This document shows, piece by piece, positions 22,113-33,259 of a stretch of DNA of 64,000 nucleotides. Under the pieces are notes generated by a model. It saw only the letters and a list, made by a program, of their open reading frames with translations. It was not told where the DNA came from and ran no database searches. Both the position numbers and the translations under genes were made by a program. Location: NCBI RefSeq assembly GCF_016801865.2, contig NC_068937.1, positions 119,385,225 to 119,449,224 of the forward strand, written 5' to 3'. This stretch comes from Culex pipiens pallens (lineage: Eukaryota > Arthropoda > Insecta > Diptera > Culicidae). The number at the start of each line of letters is the position of its first letter. Positions within the stretch are counted from its first letter, which is position 1.

Positions 22113-22841
22113 TATTAGGATGTAACAAAAATGACTTTTTGGCGGGCATTCAAGGGTTTGTTCCGATGGGCATACTAAGCCCAAATCCAAAATATGAGCT
22201 TGATTGGACATAACAGGAGCTGGCGCTCCGCCCTTCAATTTTAAATGGGATTTAACCCGTAAAAAAAGATTTTTTCAAAAATGTCACGTTTTGAGGCATT
22301 TTGGCCACCAATGCGTTTACCAAAAACATCACTGGCGTGTAGGCCAGATCCTTGCTCATCTTTTTGTATATATAACATTGACATTTGGAGCACCCTGAAA
22401 CTCGGTACAGGCCTTCAAAGTTTGGCATTTTTTCGAAAAATCGGCCCCGGCCAAATCAAATGGCGTCTAGGGCGTCGCGAGGCGCGACGCATATCTTTTT
22501 TGCCGGGACCGATTTTTCGAAAAAATGCCAAACTTTGAAGGCCTGTACCGAGCTCCAGGGTGCTCCAAATGTCAATGTTATATATACCAAAAGATGCGCA
22601 AGGATCTGGCCTACACGCCAGTGATGTTTTTGGTAAACGCATTGGTGGCCAAAATGCCTCAAAACGTGACATTTTTGAAAAAATCTTCTTTTACGGGTTA
22701 AATCCCATTTAAAATTGAAGGGCGGAGCGCCAGCTCCTGTTACGTCCAATCAAGCTCATATTTTGGATTTGGATTTAGTATGCCCATCGGAACAAACCCT
22801 TGAATGCCCGCCAAAAAGTCATTTTTGTTACACTCTAGTAT
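22113..22841. mobile_element. Palindromic element, family P4
   Basis: Arms of about 330 bp (about 22113-22446 and 22505-22841) are reverse complements with few differences. The loop at 22447-22504 is GC-rich and contains a cgtcgcgaggcgcgacg hairpin. Ends read ATGTAACAAAAATGACTTTT / inverse of GTGTAACAAAAATGACTTTT. Diverged fragments may lie at 27050-27170. Symmetric short frames in the arms are not genes. Confidence 0.85.
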
Positions 22842-22957
22842 GTATACATTGTTCGATCAAAGCAGGTTTTTTTTTGTGCCAGCTATTTTGACAGCTGAGC
22901 AGGTCCCTTAATGCATTGTCCACGTGGATACTTTAAGGGGGGGGGGGGAGGGTATTA

Positions 22958-23120
22958 GGGAGCGCTCTTTTATTACGTAACGCAGTTGGGGGGAGGGGGG
23001 TTCGGAGGCCGTGTTACGCTCCATACAAATTTTTTAAAATTTTTATTGAAATTTTGTTACGAGGGGGGGAGGGGGCCTAAAAATCCGATTTTTTGCGTTA
23101 CGTAATAAAAGAACGCTTCC
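22958..23120. mobile_element. PIF/Harbinger-like MITE, copy 1 (163 bp)
   Basis: Ends are GGGAGCGCTCTTTTATTACG and the inverse of GGAAGCGTTCTTTTATTACG. The flanks are TTA direct repeats (22955-22957 and 23121-23123). TWA 3-bp duplications are typical of PIF/Harbinger. The interior has G-rich runs, gttacg motifs and no frame. A second member with TAA flanks is at 58935-59130. Confidence 0.85.
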
Positions 23121-23316
23121 TTAGCGATTGTCTACGCTACATAAACACATTTTTTGCATGAACAATTATCCGCAGGGGAGGTGGGTGGGTCTAGAATGTT
23201 CAAAATAGTGTCTACGTGGATGTGGATAATGTGTCATCCATTATGTTGGGTCGTGGACCCTATAATTAGGTATTTTTAGTTACCCCCCCGTCGTACGGGG
23301 GGTGAACCAAAGAAGT

Positions 23317-23559
23317 TGTGTCAGAGTGACATTTTTGACGTTTATTTGTTATTGTTTTGACTACTTGTATTGTAATGTTGTGAATAAACGTTCTCTTGTG
23401 TTTTGACCGCCGTGGAGATTGGATGTCTCCTCGGCAGAAGTAATCGCCGTGTGTTTGATTTATTGTATCGTCCTCCGAATGGTGTTTTGTCGTCGTCTTC
23501 GCTGTTCTTCGTAGTTGCAGAGGCAACTTGTGTGCTTCCCAGCCGGCCCGTTAGACACA
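23317..23559. mobile_element. Possible solo LTR
   Basis: About 243 bp begins TGTGTC and ends GACACA, has an aataaa signal near 23382-23387 and GT-rich sequence after it, as in small insect LTRs. No matching 4-6 bp target duplication was found and no internal retroelement sequence is adjacent, so the call is tentative. Confidence 0.3.
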
Positions 23560-24457
23560 ACGTAGGTAGCTAGCTGATCGGGGCGAACACATTAAGTACG
23601 TCACATTAAAATCAGCCAAAATTTACTCCACCCCTCTTTGTCACGATTTCCCTATGCTTTTAACCTGGGTGATGAATAGAGAGGATGCGTAACGTGATTT
23701 TCGAATTATCCCACTTTGTTTACATCTAAAAAGTAGGAGGCTGTTCAAGCACAAGCATGACTTTTTTCTTACTGGAAAATGTGCTTTTTATTATCAGTAG
23801 TATGTGTTTTATTTTGTCTTGTTTTTGTCATTTTTTTTCTGCGATGTCGCAAATAAATTCTCTGGCTGATTTTGGATTCCTGCAGCTCTTCCAGATCCAG
23901 CGGTAAAACATCGCTAATTCTAGCGAAGCTGATCCAACAAAGAGAGAAAATTGTCACTAAACCAGTAGGTTTTCAAATGGAATCAAACAATAAAGACTGC
24001 TTCTGGGTAAATGCAACCGCATCAACTCCATAAACAACTTCCATTCATAATTATAAAAAAATGACGATCTTGCCTTCAACTTTCAAAAGATTTCTTGACT
24101 TCAACTCCAGGTTCCAAAAGCCACACATTGTTTATTCTTGCAGAAAAAAAATTATCGATAACAATACTCTCTACTTTTGGCGGACAGTAAATTGGTTCCA
24201 CTTTGACAGTTCAAAATTGAGGCCGTTTTGCGAACCACTATTCAGCACCCAGCTTTTAACACGCAATGTCACGCTTGCTCAAAACCCCCATCTTCCCTCA
24301 AAACGTGACGTACTTTATGGATGACGCCTAATGGACGTCCCCTTAAGAGTAAAGTCGAAATAATGTAATAAAATATTGCCCAGTCTTGATTTGGTCCAAC
24401 AATTCAACATTCAAACAGTATTGAATTTGACTTCTATCAATTCTCAATGTATACATA
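23560..24457. other. Repeat-like stretch without a gene
   Basis: Near 23595 the motif aagtacgtcac, and near 24308 its inverse gtgacgtactt, could be termini of an eroded MITE of about 730 bp. A similar aagtacgtcac occurs at 39592. Nothing coding is recognised. Confidence 0.3.
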
Positions 24458-25015
24458 CACAGTAAAAAATTTCTGTGTAAAATCGCATGCAAAAGCATGC
24501 ACATCAACTTTGTGAGCAAAAGCATGTAATATTGTATGAGAAAACGTGTACACAAAAAGCATGTACAAAAGAAAAATAAATAAATTTTGCACACCCCAAA
24601 AATAACATCAATCTAGTAAGAGTCATATCCAGATTACCAGGTCCGCGCCCCAACCATCTCGGCTATCTCGCCGCTGTGAATATGACTGGATAAACACCGT
24701 TTTAGCTGTACGTTCCCCATACATCGTATACAGTTAATTCAGTATACGACGTACGGGAAACCTACTGCTACATCGGCGTTGAACACATCATTTACAAGAC
24801 GGTGAGATAGCCGAGACGGTTGGGGCGCAGACTTAGTAATCTGGATATGACTCTCACCAGATTGATGTTATTTTTGGGATGTGCAAAATTTATTTATTTT
24901 TCTTTTGTACATGCTTTTAGTGTACACGTTTTCTCATACAATATTACATGCTTTTGCTCACAAAGGTGATGTGCATGCTTTTGCATGCGATTTTACCATC
25001 GGATTTTTTGCTGTG
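24458..25015. mobile_element. 558-bp palindromic MITE with CACAG ends, TA target
   Basis: TA flanks both ends (24456-24457 and 25016-25017). Ends are CACAGTAAAAAAT and the inverse of CACAGCAAAAAAT. Arms of about 210 bp are reverse complements and include gcatgcaaaagcatgc, itself palindromic. The inner arm ends carry tRNA-like words (gatagccgagacggttggggcg near 24808), reversed in the left arm near 24660. Confidence 0.8.
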
Positions 25016-25187
25016 TACATCATGATGAGTAAAATTGGCGTATACGTCATTGTTTGTTTGCTTAATAAAATGGGCCCCAGAGCAGTTTTTTGAAAAATTC
25101 TTTCGTCAGGAGGTAGCTTTACCAGACTGTACAATAAAATTGAAAATTTCCAAAATGGCGTATACATCATATCGCCGTAAAACGGCA

Positions 25188-26273
25188 GTTAGCCTAAGGT
25201 CCTTTCATAAACTCCGATTTTATTCAATTTGAGTCTCTCAATAAGCCATTTTGGATTGCTTCTAACAATTATGGTTATTTCTTAATTTAAAAAAATGAAA
25301 CTAACGTTATTTAGGTATTTTAAAAATAAAACAAAATTTAAATAAACAGACTGGTAAACAGTCATACGCGCAGACGCAGAACCATGTCAAAACAATCTGG
25401 AACAGTTCCCATGTAATAGAATTTTCTAGAAGATCAACACACAACGATACACCTGCACACTAAATTAAATTATTTATTGCTGGGAGAAAATATTGCAAGC
25501 GACAAGCTGTAGAATACAATATTTAAAAGAATGTAAATGAGAACAAAAAAACTCTCCATGTGAACCAATATTCTATCGGTTCTTTTTAAAATAATCAAAT
25601 TCAGCAATTGCTTTTAAAAACACACAAACTTAAAACAAAGTTGAATGTACAAGCAATCAAAAAATCGACTCATGAAATTCATTAATTTTTCAGATCTTTG
25701 ACATTAAAATTAAGTATGCCAACCTCAAATTAGTTAAATCCGACTGGTATGTTATACAATTTTGAACAAACACAAATTTCATCCATCATACTATGCATTG
25801 GATAGGCGATTGAAAGACCTTTCCAATGACTTTTAAAACTTACAAGATCTGGCAACGCTGCCTCATGTTATGACCACTTTAGTTTGTGATATTTATGTTA
25901 TTTTTGAAGCTGGATCTTACTCATGTTCGGATCCATCATCAGACCCACCGTTGGATTTAAAATCGTGAAACCTTCCAAAGAGTAAATCATTCATAAGAAA
26001 ATTCTTCCGTATTTTTATACGACCCATTTTACTGACGAGATAAGTTGCTCTTTACAAAAAATGGATAAAGTTCTCAAAACCAAGTTTTTTTTATTATATC
26101 ATTGAGAATTAATATCAAACAGGATGTCAATGATTACAGGGGGAAATCTCTGAAGAAAACAAACAGACACTTTCGATAGGCAAAAACAAACAAGTCGAAC
26201 AAATTTACTGTCTCGCATAATAAAATTTTCAGCCGACACTTCCTCTGATCGCCCAAGTTTTTTGTCGAAATGA
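25188..26273. other. AT-rich stretch, no gene seen
   Basis: No repeats or coding signals beyond short chance frames were recognised. Confidence 0.35.
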
Positions 26274-27050
26274 CAACTTGCAGAAAAGGTCGACCCCACC
26301 ACCTCCAGTCGTTCTCGCTGGTCCAGTCTTTTTCCGCGAAGATTCTTCCGACAGCTTTTAAAGGACATAAATTGTGGAGACCAAGAAGCTTGGGATATTT
26401 ATTCACAGCAGCCTGCTTTTCTAGCGATTCCCCCCTCTCCATCAACAGTAAAAATCAAGAATTCAACCAAAGAAGAAGCCAAGAACGGCTCAATCGTCGG
26501 AATAAATCAGTCTCTAGAGGGAAAGTCCTTTTGTGAGGATGTCCTTTTTGTCCACCGTCAACTGACACAAAACAGCGTTGGACCAGTAGCGGCGGAGGCC
26601 GAAATTATTCAAATTAGAGGACGACAAATAAACATCACTTTTGTTGGCCATGATGTGCCGACTCGAAGGCCTCCGGAATGGTCCCTTAACAGCGTTTTCC
26701 AGGAAGAAGCGCCCAAAGTGAGAATTGACAATTTCGGCTCCACTCCACGCGAGGTCCGCTTTCGGGGGGAGGACGTCCTCCAAATTGGAAGCGAAACCAT
26801 GTCAAGTGGCCGGCCACTGCCGCTGACCTGTCGTAGACGCCACGGAGTCATCGTCGGGATCGATGTTTGTTCATTAGGCATTCAATGGAGAGCGAGAGAG
26901 ACCCTGTCACCGCAATATCCAGCCCGGAGGAAGGTTATTTTTTTGACGTGCTCCACACTTGCCGTTAGAGGCCAGAAGCACTTTGCTGCGGTGTACCACT
27001 TGTCGAAATTCGAAAACGCGTACAGGAACACGTGTCAACTATGCATTTGA
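26274..27050 (+). other. Unidentified 258-codon open stretch, no ATG
   Basis: One plus-strand frame is open from just after a TGA at 26271-26273 to the stop at 27048-27050. There is no ATG before codon 168 or so (within GSETMSSG). A possible 3' splice site (acttgcag) precedes 26283. The translation is mixed hydrophilic, with segments such as QEAWDIYSQQPAFL, GSIVGINQSLEGKSFC, RGRQINITFVGHDVP and CRRRHGVIVGID. I recognise no family. A minus-strand frame (26514-26783) overlaps it, so strand is uncertain. It could be an exon, a degenerate transposon frame, or chance in a GC-richer block. Confidence 0.3.
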
Positions 27051-27256
27051 ATTTTAAATGGAATTTAACACGTAAAAAGACACCTTTTAAAAACTAAAAT
27101 TACTTTTTTGAAGCATTTTGGATACTCATGCATTTTACTCAACATGGCTGCCAAATGGTGAATGGTGCCTTTCAGAGCCTTAAGTCACTCCGGATCCGAC
27201 TCCAGCTCTCTGAGAGGACATAAATCCGTAGAGTTTTTTTTGGCCTCTCCGACAAA

Positions 27257-27328
27257 CCGAGCCACGTAGCCCAGTGGTAACGCTTCCGCCTCGTAAGCGG
27301 TAGATCGGGGTTCGAATCCCGGCTCGGA
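27257..27328 (+). tRNA. tRNA-Thr(CGT)-like gene or tRNA-derived SINE head
   Basis: CCGAGCC (27257-27263) can pair with GGCTCGG (27321-27327). The anticodon arm CCGC-CTCGTAA-GCGG gives anticodon CGT (Thr). The B box ggttcgaatcc (27309-27319) and A-box-like gtagcccagtggtaa are present. The D arm and the T stem do not fit a canonical cloverleaf when the acceptor is paired this way (T stem has one G-G), and there is no T-run just after it. A SINE origin is therefore as likely as a functional tRNA. Confidence 0.45.
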
Positions 27329-28340
27329 CCAACACAACTGGTGATCTTTTCCCTTCAGGATTCGATTGCTTAGTAAAGGGAAGGTAGTGTATCGTCACAA
27401 ACTGGACCTTATCAAGACACCTTAGGATGATTTATAAACTGTCACTGAATCCGCTTTGTGAATGCCGGCCCCGATACTCTTCACGGGTGTTCCCCTCAGG
27501 AACAGGGAAAGATTTACTTTACGACAAATTCGAAACAACAAAAGTACCCCACTTCATAGGCTCCTACTCCATAGTCCAGCCAATTTCAAATATTAATGCT
27601 CAAAAGCACCAACTGAAATCCTTATCAAAAAGAACAAACATCGCAATAGCCTCTAGCCCTCGCGAGGCATCGATTTTCATCAGCACCTTAAAACGATACG
27701 GTCCTACAAATTTCGATACCAAACGACGATAGACCGCTTGCCTTGCCTCAACGTGGCCACCGCGACCCAATCCAGATTAAAGAAACAAATCAAATGATTA
27801 GAGCGAATCAACCCTCCGTGCTCCAATCTGCCTTCAGCAGGTGTAGATTTGGGTTGGAATTCTGAAAGCATTCCCCGTGAATACACAAACGGTGCCATCG
27901 AGGGTCACGGCGGCGTTGTTTCCAACCCTTGGCACACCAACGCCCTCGCGAAACACAGCAGGTGCGACTCTCCGGAATCGCCCCGCCGCCAACAAGAGTC
28001 ACGTCGTCATTATATTGGTTCGTCGAAAAAATTTGCATACCTCGTGCAGGCATCCCGGAACGACTCTATCGCGGGGCGATCCCTGACTAAAGAGACCGAA
28101 GCTGGCTCCCGTTTGGGATTCGGTGGGAAATTTGACAATCTGCCTTTCCTCAAATTGAATGAAATTTCGCTGCTTCCAGGGGCGCGCGTACCTGGGTGGG
28201 TTGGCGTGGCTGCAGACGCTTTGGCATGTCAAACAGATTCAGCACACGAACATTCCCGCAAATTGAGGTTTCTCGGGACAGGCCGCGTTGCGCGCTGCTG
28301 TTTCGGCTGGCAGATGACGCGTCCAGGTCGGGTCATGTTT
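27329..28340. other. GC-richer stretch, no gene recognised
   Basis: Frames of up to 176 codons (27849-28379, plus) overlap frames on the other strand and run into the TG microsatellite. No domain or codon pattern supports coding. Confidence 0.35.
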
Positions 28341-28362
28341 TGTGTGTGTGTGTGTGTGTGTG
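28341..28362. repeat. (TG)n microsatellite
   Basis: Eleven uninterrupted TG units. Confidence 0.95.
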
Positions 28363-28555
28363 CGGGGAGATCAGTGTAGTATGACGTTCTTTGAAGAGGA
28401 GGTCACGTTGAATACACTTGTGCTGGCGGATTCTTGGAAAAGGCACCGGATTAGCTCGTATTAGTGTCGAGATTTAAAGCTAGAAGTTGCGTTCATCGTT
28501 TGGAGATAGCTTGGTCATGATTTCTGAGGAATGCTGGTGAATCCATAGCTGGTGT

Positions 28556-30731
28556 CACGGTTTGTCTAAAGGTTATTTTTATAAAACTTGAGTGAATCTC
28601 GATAATTATTTCTGGAGCTTGGGAGGGACTGTCCCTAGTCAGGGAAACTGTTTTTCAAAAAAAAAATCTATCGATAAAAATTGATTCAATCTCCTTTTGA
28701 AGTTTTTATACAATATATTTAAGATAAAATCATGAAAAAGGTCCAGAAATAGTAAATTGAAATATAATCACTATATATATGTAAAATGCTTTTACAAACA
28801 ACACAAAGAAAACCATTTTTTGATTGAAACATTCTGAATCAAAATTTGAATGGTTTTTCTAAAACAAACATGGCCACCAAATGGCCGATCGGGAATTATG
28901 CTTTCCAGGGCCTTAAATTGTTATAACTTTTCAGAGATTTGATGTATTAGCAAGTTTATTCTGCAAATTTATTTTGGATGTTATTTGCTACAAATTCACG
29001 TAGGGTACGTTATCCATTAGTGGACCCCTTTCCTATAGTGGACCCTCTGAAGGGTTTTTGATGAAAAATTCAATAAAATCACAATTTCAAGCGTGTTATT
29101 GTCTACAAATCTTTTATTTGGCATGTTCAGCATCATTTAAACCAATGTTGACTGATATTTAATTGTCCTTTTCACCAAAATAAGTGTTTTGAGTTCGACA
29201 TCTGAAATCAGCCATGGCCACTAGCATTTTCACAACAAAACTGCATTTATATTTTATGATTGAATTAACTATCCAATCATTGTTTGACTGATTATTTAAC
29301 TTCAGCAAGTCGAAATAATGTAAGTTTAAGGAACTTTACTAAAATAAAGCGAAGATTTGCTCATTTTCTAGCAAAAATTAGGGGGGTCCAATATAGGACA
29401 ACGCAAATCCAAACTTTTCCAAAAGTGGTCCCCTGTTAATTAAACCTTCAAAAATTAAGAAAACTGTGTATTTAACCAAAAGTTTCTCTTAAACATACAA
29501 TGAATGCTTGTTGTTATCAACCTGAACGCATATATTTTTCAATTATGAGTATAAATATAGCTGTTTCATGTAAAAAGTACCAAAAATGCTGAAGCCGTAA
29601 AAAATATAATCAATCAAAACTATAGTCAATTATACTTAACTGAAGCATCATAATTGCAGTTTGAAATGATATTTTATAATAATAAATCAAGAACAACACA
29701 TTTTTTTTAAATAAACATGCGTGGTTTAATCAGCAACTGTAAACAAATCTATTGTTTAGTTTTGGTCAACCATTTATGTAATTAATATGAAAAAATGTGC
29801 ATAAAAATTACTTTTTTAAATTATTTTATGTTTATAGTGGTTTTTGGAACGTTTTCTCTGATCTTTTTCTGAAATAAATGTGTTTAAATGTCTGTAAGGT
29901 TTTGTTGTTTTTTAAAGCCAAATTTGTTAACAAAACATATTTGTTTATGATAAAAAGTGAGCAGAATCCATCTTTTATTCATTATATCTATCATTAGACC
30001 TACATCATGCATCAAAACATCAAATATCGGTTAAATTTGGTTTAAAAATAACAGTTTTCCTATAGTGGACCCGGGTCCACAATCGGATTATGGACCCGGG
30101 TCCACTATAGGAAAAGGGGGTCCATAAAAGGAAAAAAACTTTTTTTTTTCCAATGGCTATTTTTCTGCTCAAAAACAAATAAACTGATGAAACAAATAGT
30201 CAAAATTGTTCAAAAGACTTTAGTTTTGTACAAAGGGTTATGGAAAAGTGCTTAAAATATTGAAAATTTGTGAAAAATGTGCTTCGACTCTTCTAGGGGG
30301 TCCACTAATGGTTAAAATACCCTACACAGTTTTGATAAACACGAATAAAATTGTTATTCCACATGAATTTGATGAAAACAAAAATTAGGAAAAAACCTAT
30401 TTTGCAGCTTTTATCGAAACTGACGACCAAGAAAAAACATTTTTCCATGATGTTAGATTTTTAAGACATGTTTAGAGAACTCGATACTGATATTTTGATG
30501 AAATAACAAGTCAAAACATCATTATTTCAGCAATTTATTAGAAACTTTTTCATGATTTCAGCTTAAATATGTTGTATAAAAACTTCAAAATGAGATAAAA
30601 TCAATTTTTACCAATAGATTTTTTTTTTGAAAATTAGTTTCCCTGACTCGGAACAGTTCCCCCAACAAGCTCCAGAAAGAATTACCGAGGTACATTCAAG
30701 TTTTATAAAAATAACATTTAGACAAGCCGTG
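28556..30731. mobile_element. 2.2-kb element with terminal inverted repeats of about 190 bp
   Basis: The left arm (28556-about 28745) and right arm (about 30545-30731) are reverse complements with scattered differences. They start CACGGTTTGTCTAAAGGTTA and, on the other side, CACGGCTTGTCTAAATGTTA. Shared blocks include ttctggagcttg and agtcagggaaact. GTGT precedes (28552-28555) and follows (30732-30735), a possible 4-bp duplication. There is no transposase. Another inverted-end element (29001-30324) occupies the interior. Confidence 0.75.
29001..30324. mobile_element. 1.3-kb element with TAGGGTA..CCATTAGTGGACCCC ends
   Basis: Left TAGGGTACGTTATCCATTAG and right, inverted, TAGGGTATTTTAACCATTAG, both followed by tggacccc. 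The phrases cctatagtggacc and gggtccactatagg recur inside (29035, 30058-30112), the latter forming a palindrome around ccacaatcggattatgg. AT-rich, no long frame. It is nested in the longer inverted-repeat element. Confidence 0.7.
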
Positions 30732-30735
30732 GTGT

Positions 30736-32600
30736 TTGACAGATTCCATCTCTAGGAAGGCTAACAATAAAGTAAATACGGAATTACTTATATGTGCAGG
30801 TGACATTTCCTACTTCTGTAACAATGTCCCTTTTCAGCAATGTCCCTTTGAACCGGAGGAACCATCAATCCAGTTAATAATTAAGTCGACCATGATCCTC
30901 CACGGAAGGGTACTAAACACAGCCTTTCGTCCGGTATCAAACGGTCAGGAATGTTTCCACCCGGGTACACTTTGCTGAAAATACCAATTGCTTTATCGAT
31001 GCCCCCGGGTTACTTCGGCTGTACCGATTTAGTCTAAAGGGCTTTGAAGAATGAATCAAACCAAATGGGACGGAATCCTGATGCGAATTCCGTGCCATTT
31101 TCCTGGCATTCGTTCGGACCTTGACGGACGAAAAACGGTCCATTATTTAGCGTGCAGGGTTTTATTGCTCCGGCCCCTCCGGAGGACAATTTATTGTGCC
31201 GAGAATGGTATTGTGCTGAGAACAATAAAGATTATTATTTAATTTGAGGAAATCTTCAGCTCGGTAAATAAACAGTTCCGCGCTGAACGTCATCCCGGTA
31301 GTAGTGCCTCTGTCACTCGTCGGCATTATGCTGAAGAAACCAATCCGAGAAGATTTCATTTCGAGGCTGATGGAGACTCCTTAACGGAGCCGTTGACGAT
31401 GCCGACGCCGCCGGTCATAAATTGTCATTTCGGTCTAATGAAATTGCTCCCGGTAATGCCTCTTCTTCATCTTGCTCCTCGAGCTTTTTTTTTTTGCTGT
31501 ACCGGGAGACAAAGTCCTGGACAAGGGGACTCCATTTCCGAAGCTCATTTAGGCAAGACTTGGACGCGTAGCGTCCTTGAGGAATGGCCGGAGCGGGAAA
31601 ATTTCGAGATTTATGGGTAATTACCGGGTAAGTTTTAATGTTTAATATGGTAGAAGCGGCCGTAATGAGGATCCTCCTGGCATCGTAACATGGAAGCTGC
31701 GGAGAAGCTGGCCAGTGCAGAGAGTGAGAATTTCTTGATTTATTGGGGCAGTGCCTCCGGTTTTGGTCACGCTTTGCCCGTTTGCCACTTCTTGGCAAGG
31801 AGATATTGGTACTTTAGGACCTTTTTTTTTGCAGAGGCAGACGATCCTATTTACGGTTATTAATTGATGGGCGGTATCCATTCATGGTGGTGACCAGAGT
31901 TAACGTCCTAAGTAAGGTACCCATTTGAAGTAAAATTGAAGAGTGTAGCTGATATTTAAATTTCTAAGAAAGCTTACTCAATGCACAACTGGAAATGCTT
32001 TACATCATGTTACATTGAAGAATCGCATTCAGGACATGCCAACAAGAAGCTGCAAAATTATTCCCAAAACATTCCGTATGCCAAGCAACGACCATCCGGT
32101 GCCACGTGAAGCAGCTAAAATTGTCGTTTATTATTCTACCCACTGCATGGTTGCATATTTGTATGCACTGGCAACACTGCTGCTGCTAGTGGATGCTGGA
32201 CTAAGCACTCATAAATCTGTATAACTCTCATGCTGTTCCAACCCAACTGCAAGTAAAAGCTCGTTCTAATCTAATCCACCGGCTGCTGCTGCTGGTTGTG
32301 CTCACGGAATTGTAACCAGTAGCAGCAGCTGCTGCTCACGAATCACGCCATTCATGCAAAATGCACCACATGCACGACTGCAGCGACGATGTTGTTCGTG
32401 ACGAATTGCACTGCTATCAGCTTCACCACCCCCGTTCCTCTCCGGCTGGGGGGTACTATAGCTGTAAAGTTGAAACGACACGTGGTTACATCCTTTGAAT
32501 AATCTATGTAAATTGTTCATTAGAGCGAAATTTGGTGGTTTTATCTTAAGAGGACAGGATTTGTCAAAGTTCGAATTATGTAAGTAGGCTTAAGATCTGA
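30736..32600. other. Probably single-copy stretch, no gene recognised
   Basis: GC-moderate sequence with no repeats except a gctgctgctgctg run near 32282-32334 (CAG/CTG trinucleotide). Overlapping frames of 75-127 codons at 31393-31881 have no family signature. Confidence 0.35.
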
Positions 32601-32603
32601 TCA

Positions 32604-32740
32604 GTGTTGCGTTCCTCACGCACTCGTGAGCGCTCACTTTTCGCTCATTCGTGAGGAGGAGCGCTGCGCGAGCTAGCTCACGTTTGCCCGCGCTTAAGTT
32701 TGCTCCGATTTTTTCAGCTCACGTTTGCTCCACTTTTCTA
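32604..32740. repeat. Possible hAT-like MITE end (CAGTGTTGCG) with internal hairpins
   Basis: CAGTGTTGCG at 32604 resembles hAT termini. It is followed by overlapping palindromes (cctcacgcactcgtgagcgctcac, then ctcattcgtgaggagg). The matching right end was not found, so the copy is truncated or the resemblance is chance. Confidence 0.3.
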
Positions 32741-33259
32741 AAAAATAAACAATCAGTAGATATTTTTTTATGATTTTCATTGATGGCGTTTTGTTTACAT
32801 ATATTGTTTATCTACGAAAAGCGACAAACAATTTTTCGACGTGTGACGTTATATCTGAAAGTGTAGCAGTGAAATCTTTGTTCTGCCGAAAAATCCATAT
32901 GATGATTGTATTGCTTAATCGTTTATTTATCGGTTTCATTTTATCGATCTTTCGTGCCAAATTTCCCCTTGAAGAGCGTCGAAAGATTTCCTTTGATGAA
33001 GATTCTTTCATCGTTGCAAATTACATAAATTTCGATATCGTGCACTGCTCTGTCCGCATAACTGTCCCATATGCATTTTCTGCAAGTTGAAAAAACGAAA
33101 AAAAACGAGACCGCAAAAAAAAATAAAAAAATATGGAAAGTTGTGTGACATTTTACAATCGATCAGCAAAATTAATCTTGAACTAAATGAACTCTTCGTT
33201 TCAGACCCGCAAATCGTCGATTGGTCCTATCTTACGAAATATGTACCGGAAGCGTAAAC
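32741..33259. other. AT-rich stretch, no gene seen
   Basis: A 106-codon plus-strand frame at 32770-33090 has hydrophobic runs but no family resemblance. No repeats are evident. Confidence 0.3.

Larger units (their letters stand above)
21849..25187. repeat. Distant inverted repeat pair (CTGCCGTTTTACGGCGATAT)
   Basis: The sequence at 21851-21885 (ctgccgttttacggcgatat, then gatgtacacgcca) is present inverted at about 25152-25186. The two may be termini of one 3.3-kb element that later received the insertions listed inside it, or two independent elements. Each end also contains a local ccgttttacgg palindrome. No TSD was found. Confidence 0.5.

Noticed and set aside
27849..28379. 176-codon plus-strand frame
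   Set aside because: No ATG at the start, no domain, and the end is translated TG microsatellite. Overlapping minus-strand frames are equally open.
31393..31881. Overlapping frames of 75-127 codons
   Set aside because: No motif on either strand. Acidic/basic runs around poly-T/A give apparent low-complexity peptide only.
32282..32334. CTG/CAG trinucleotide runs as a coding poly-Gln/Leu tract
   Set aside because: Runs are short, broken and not in a supported reading frame.
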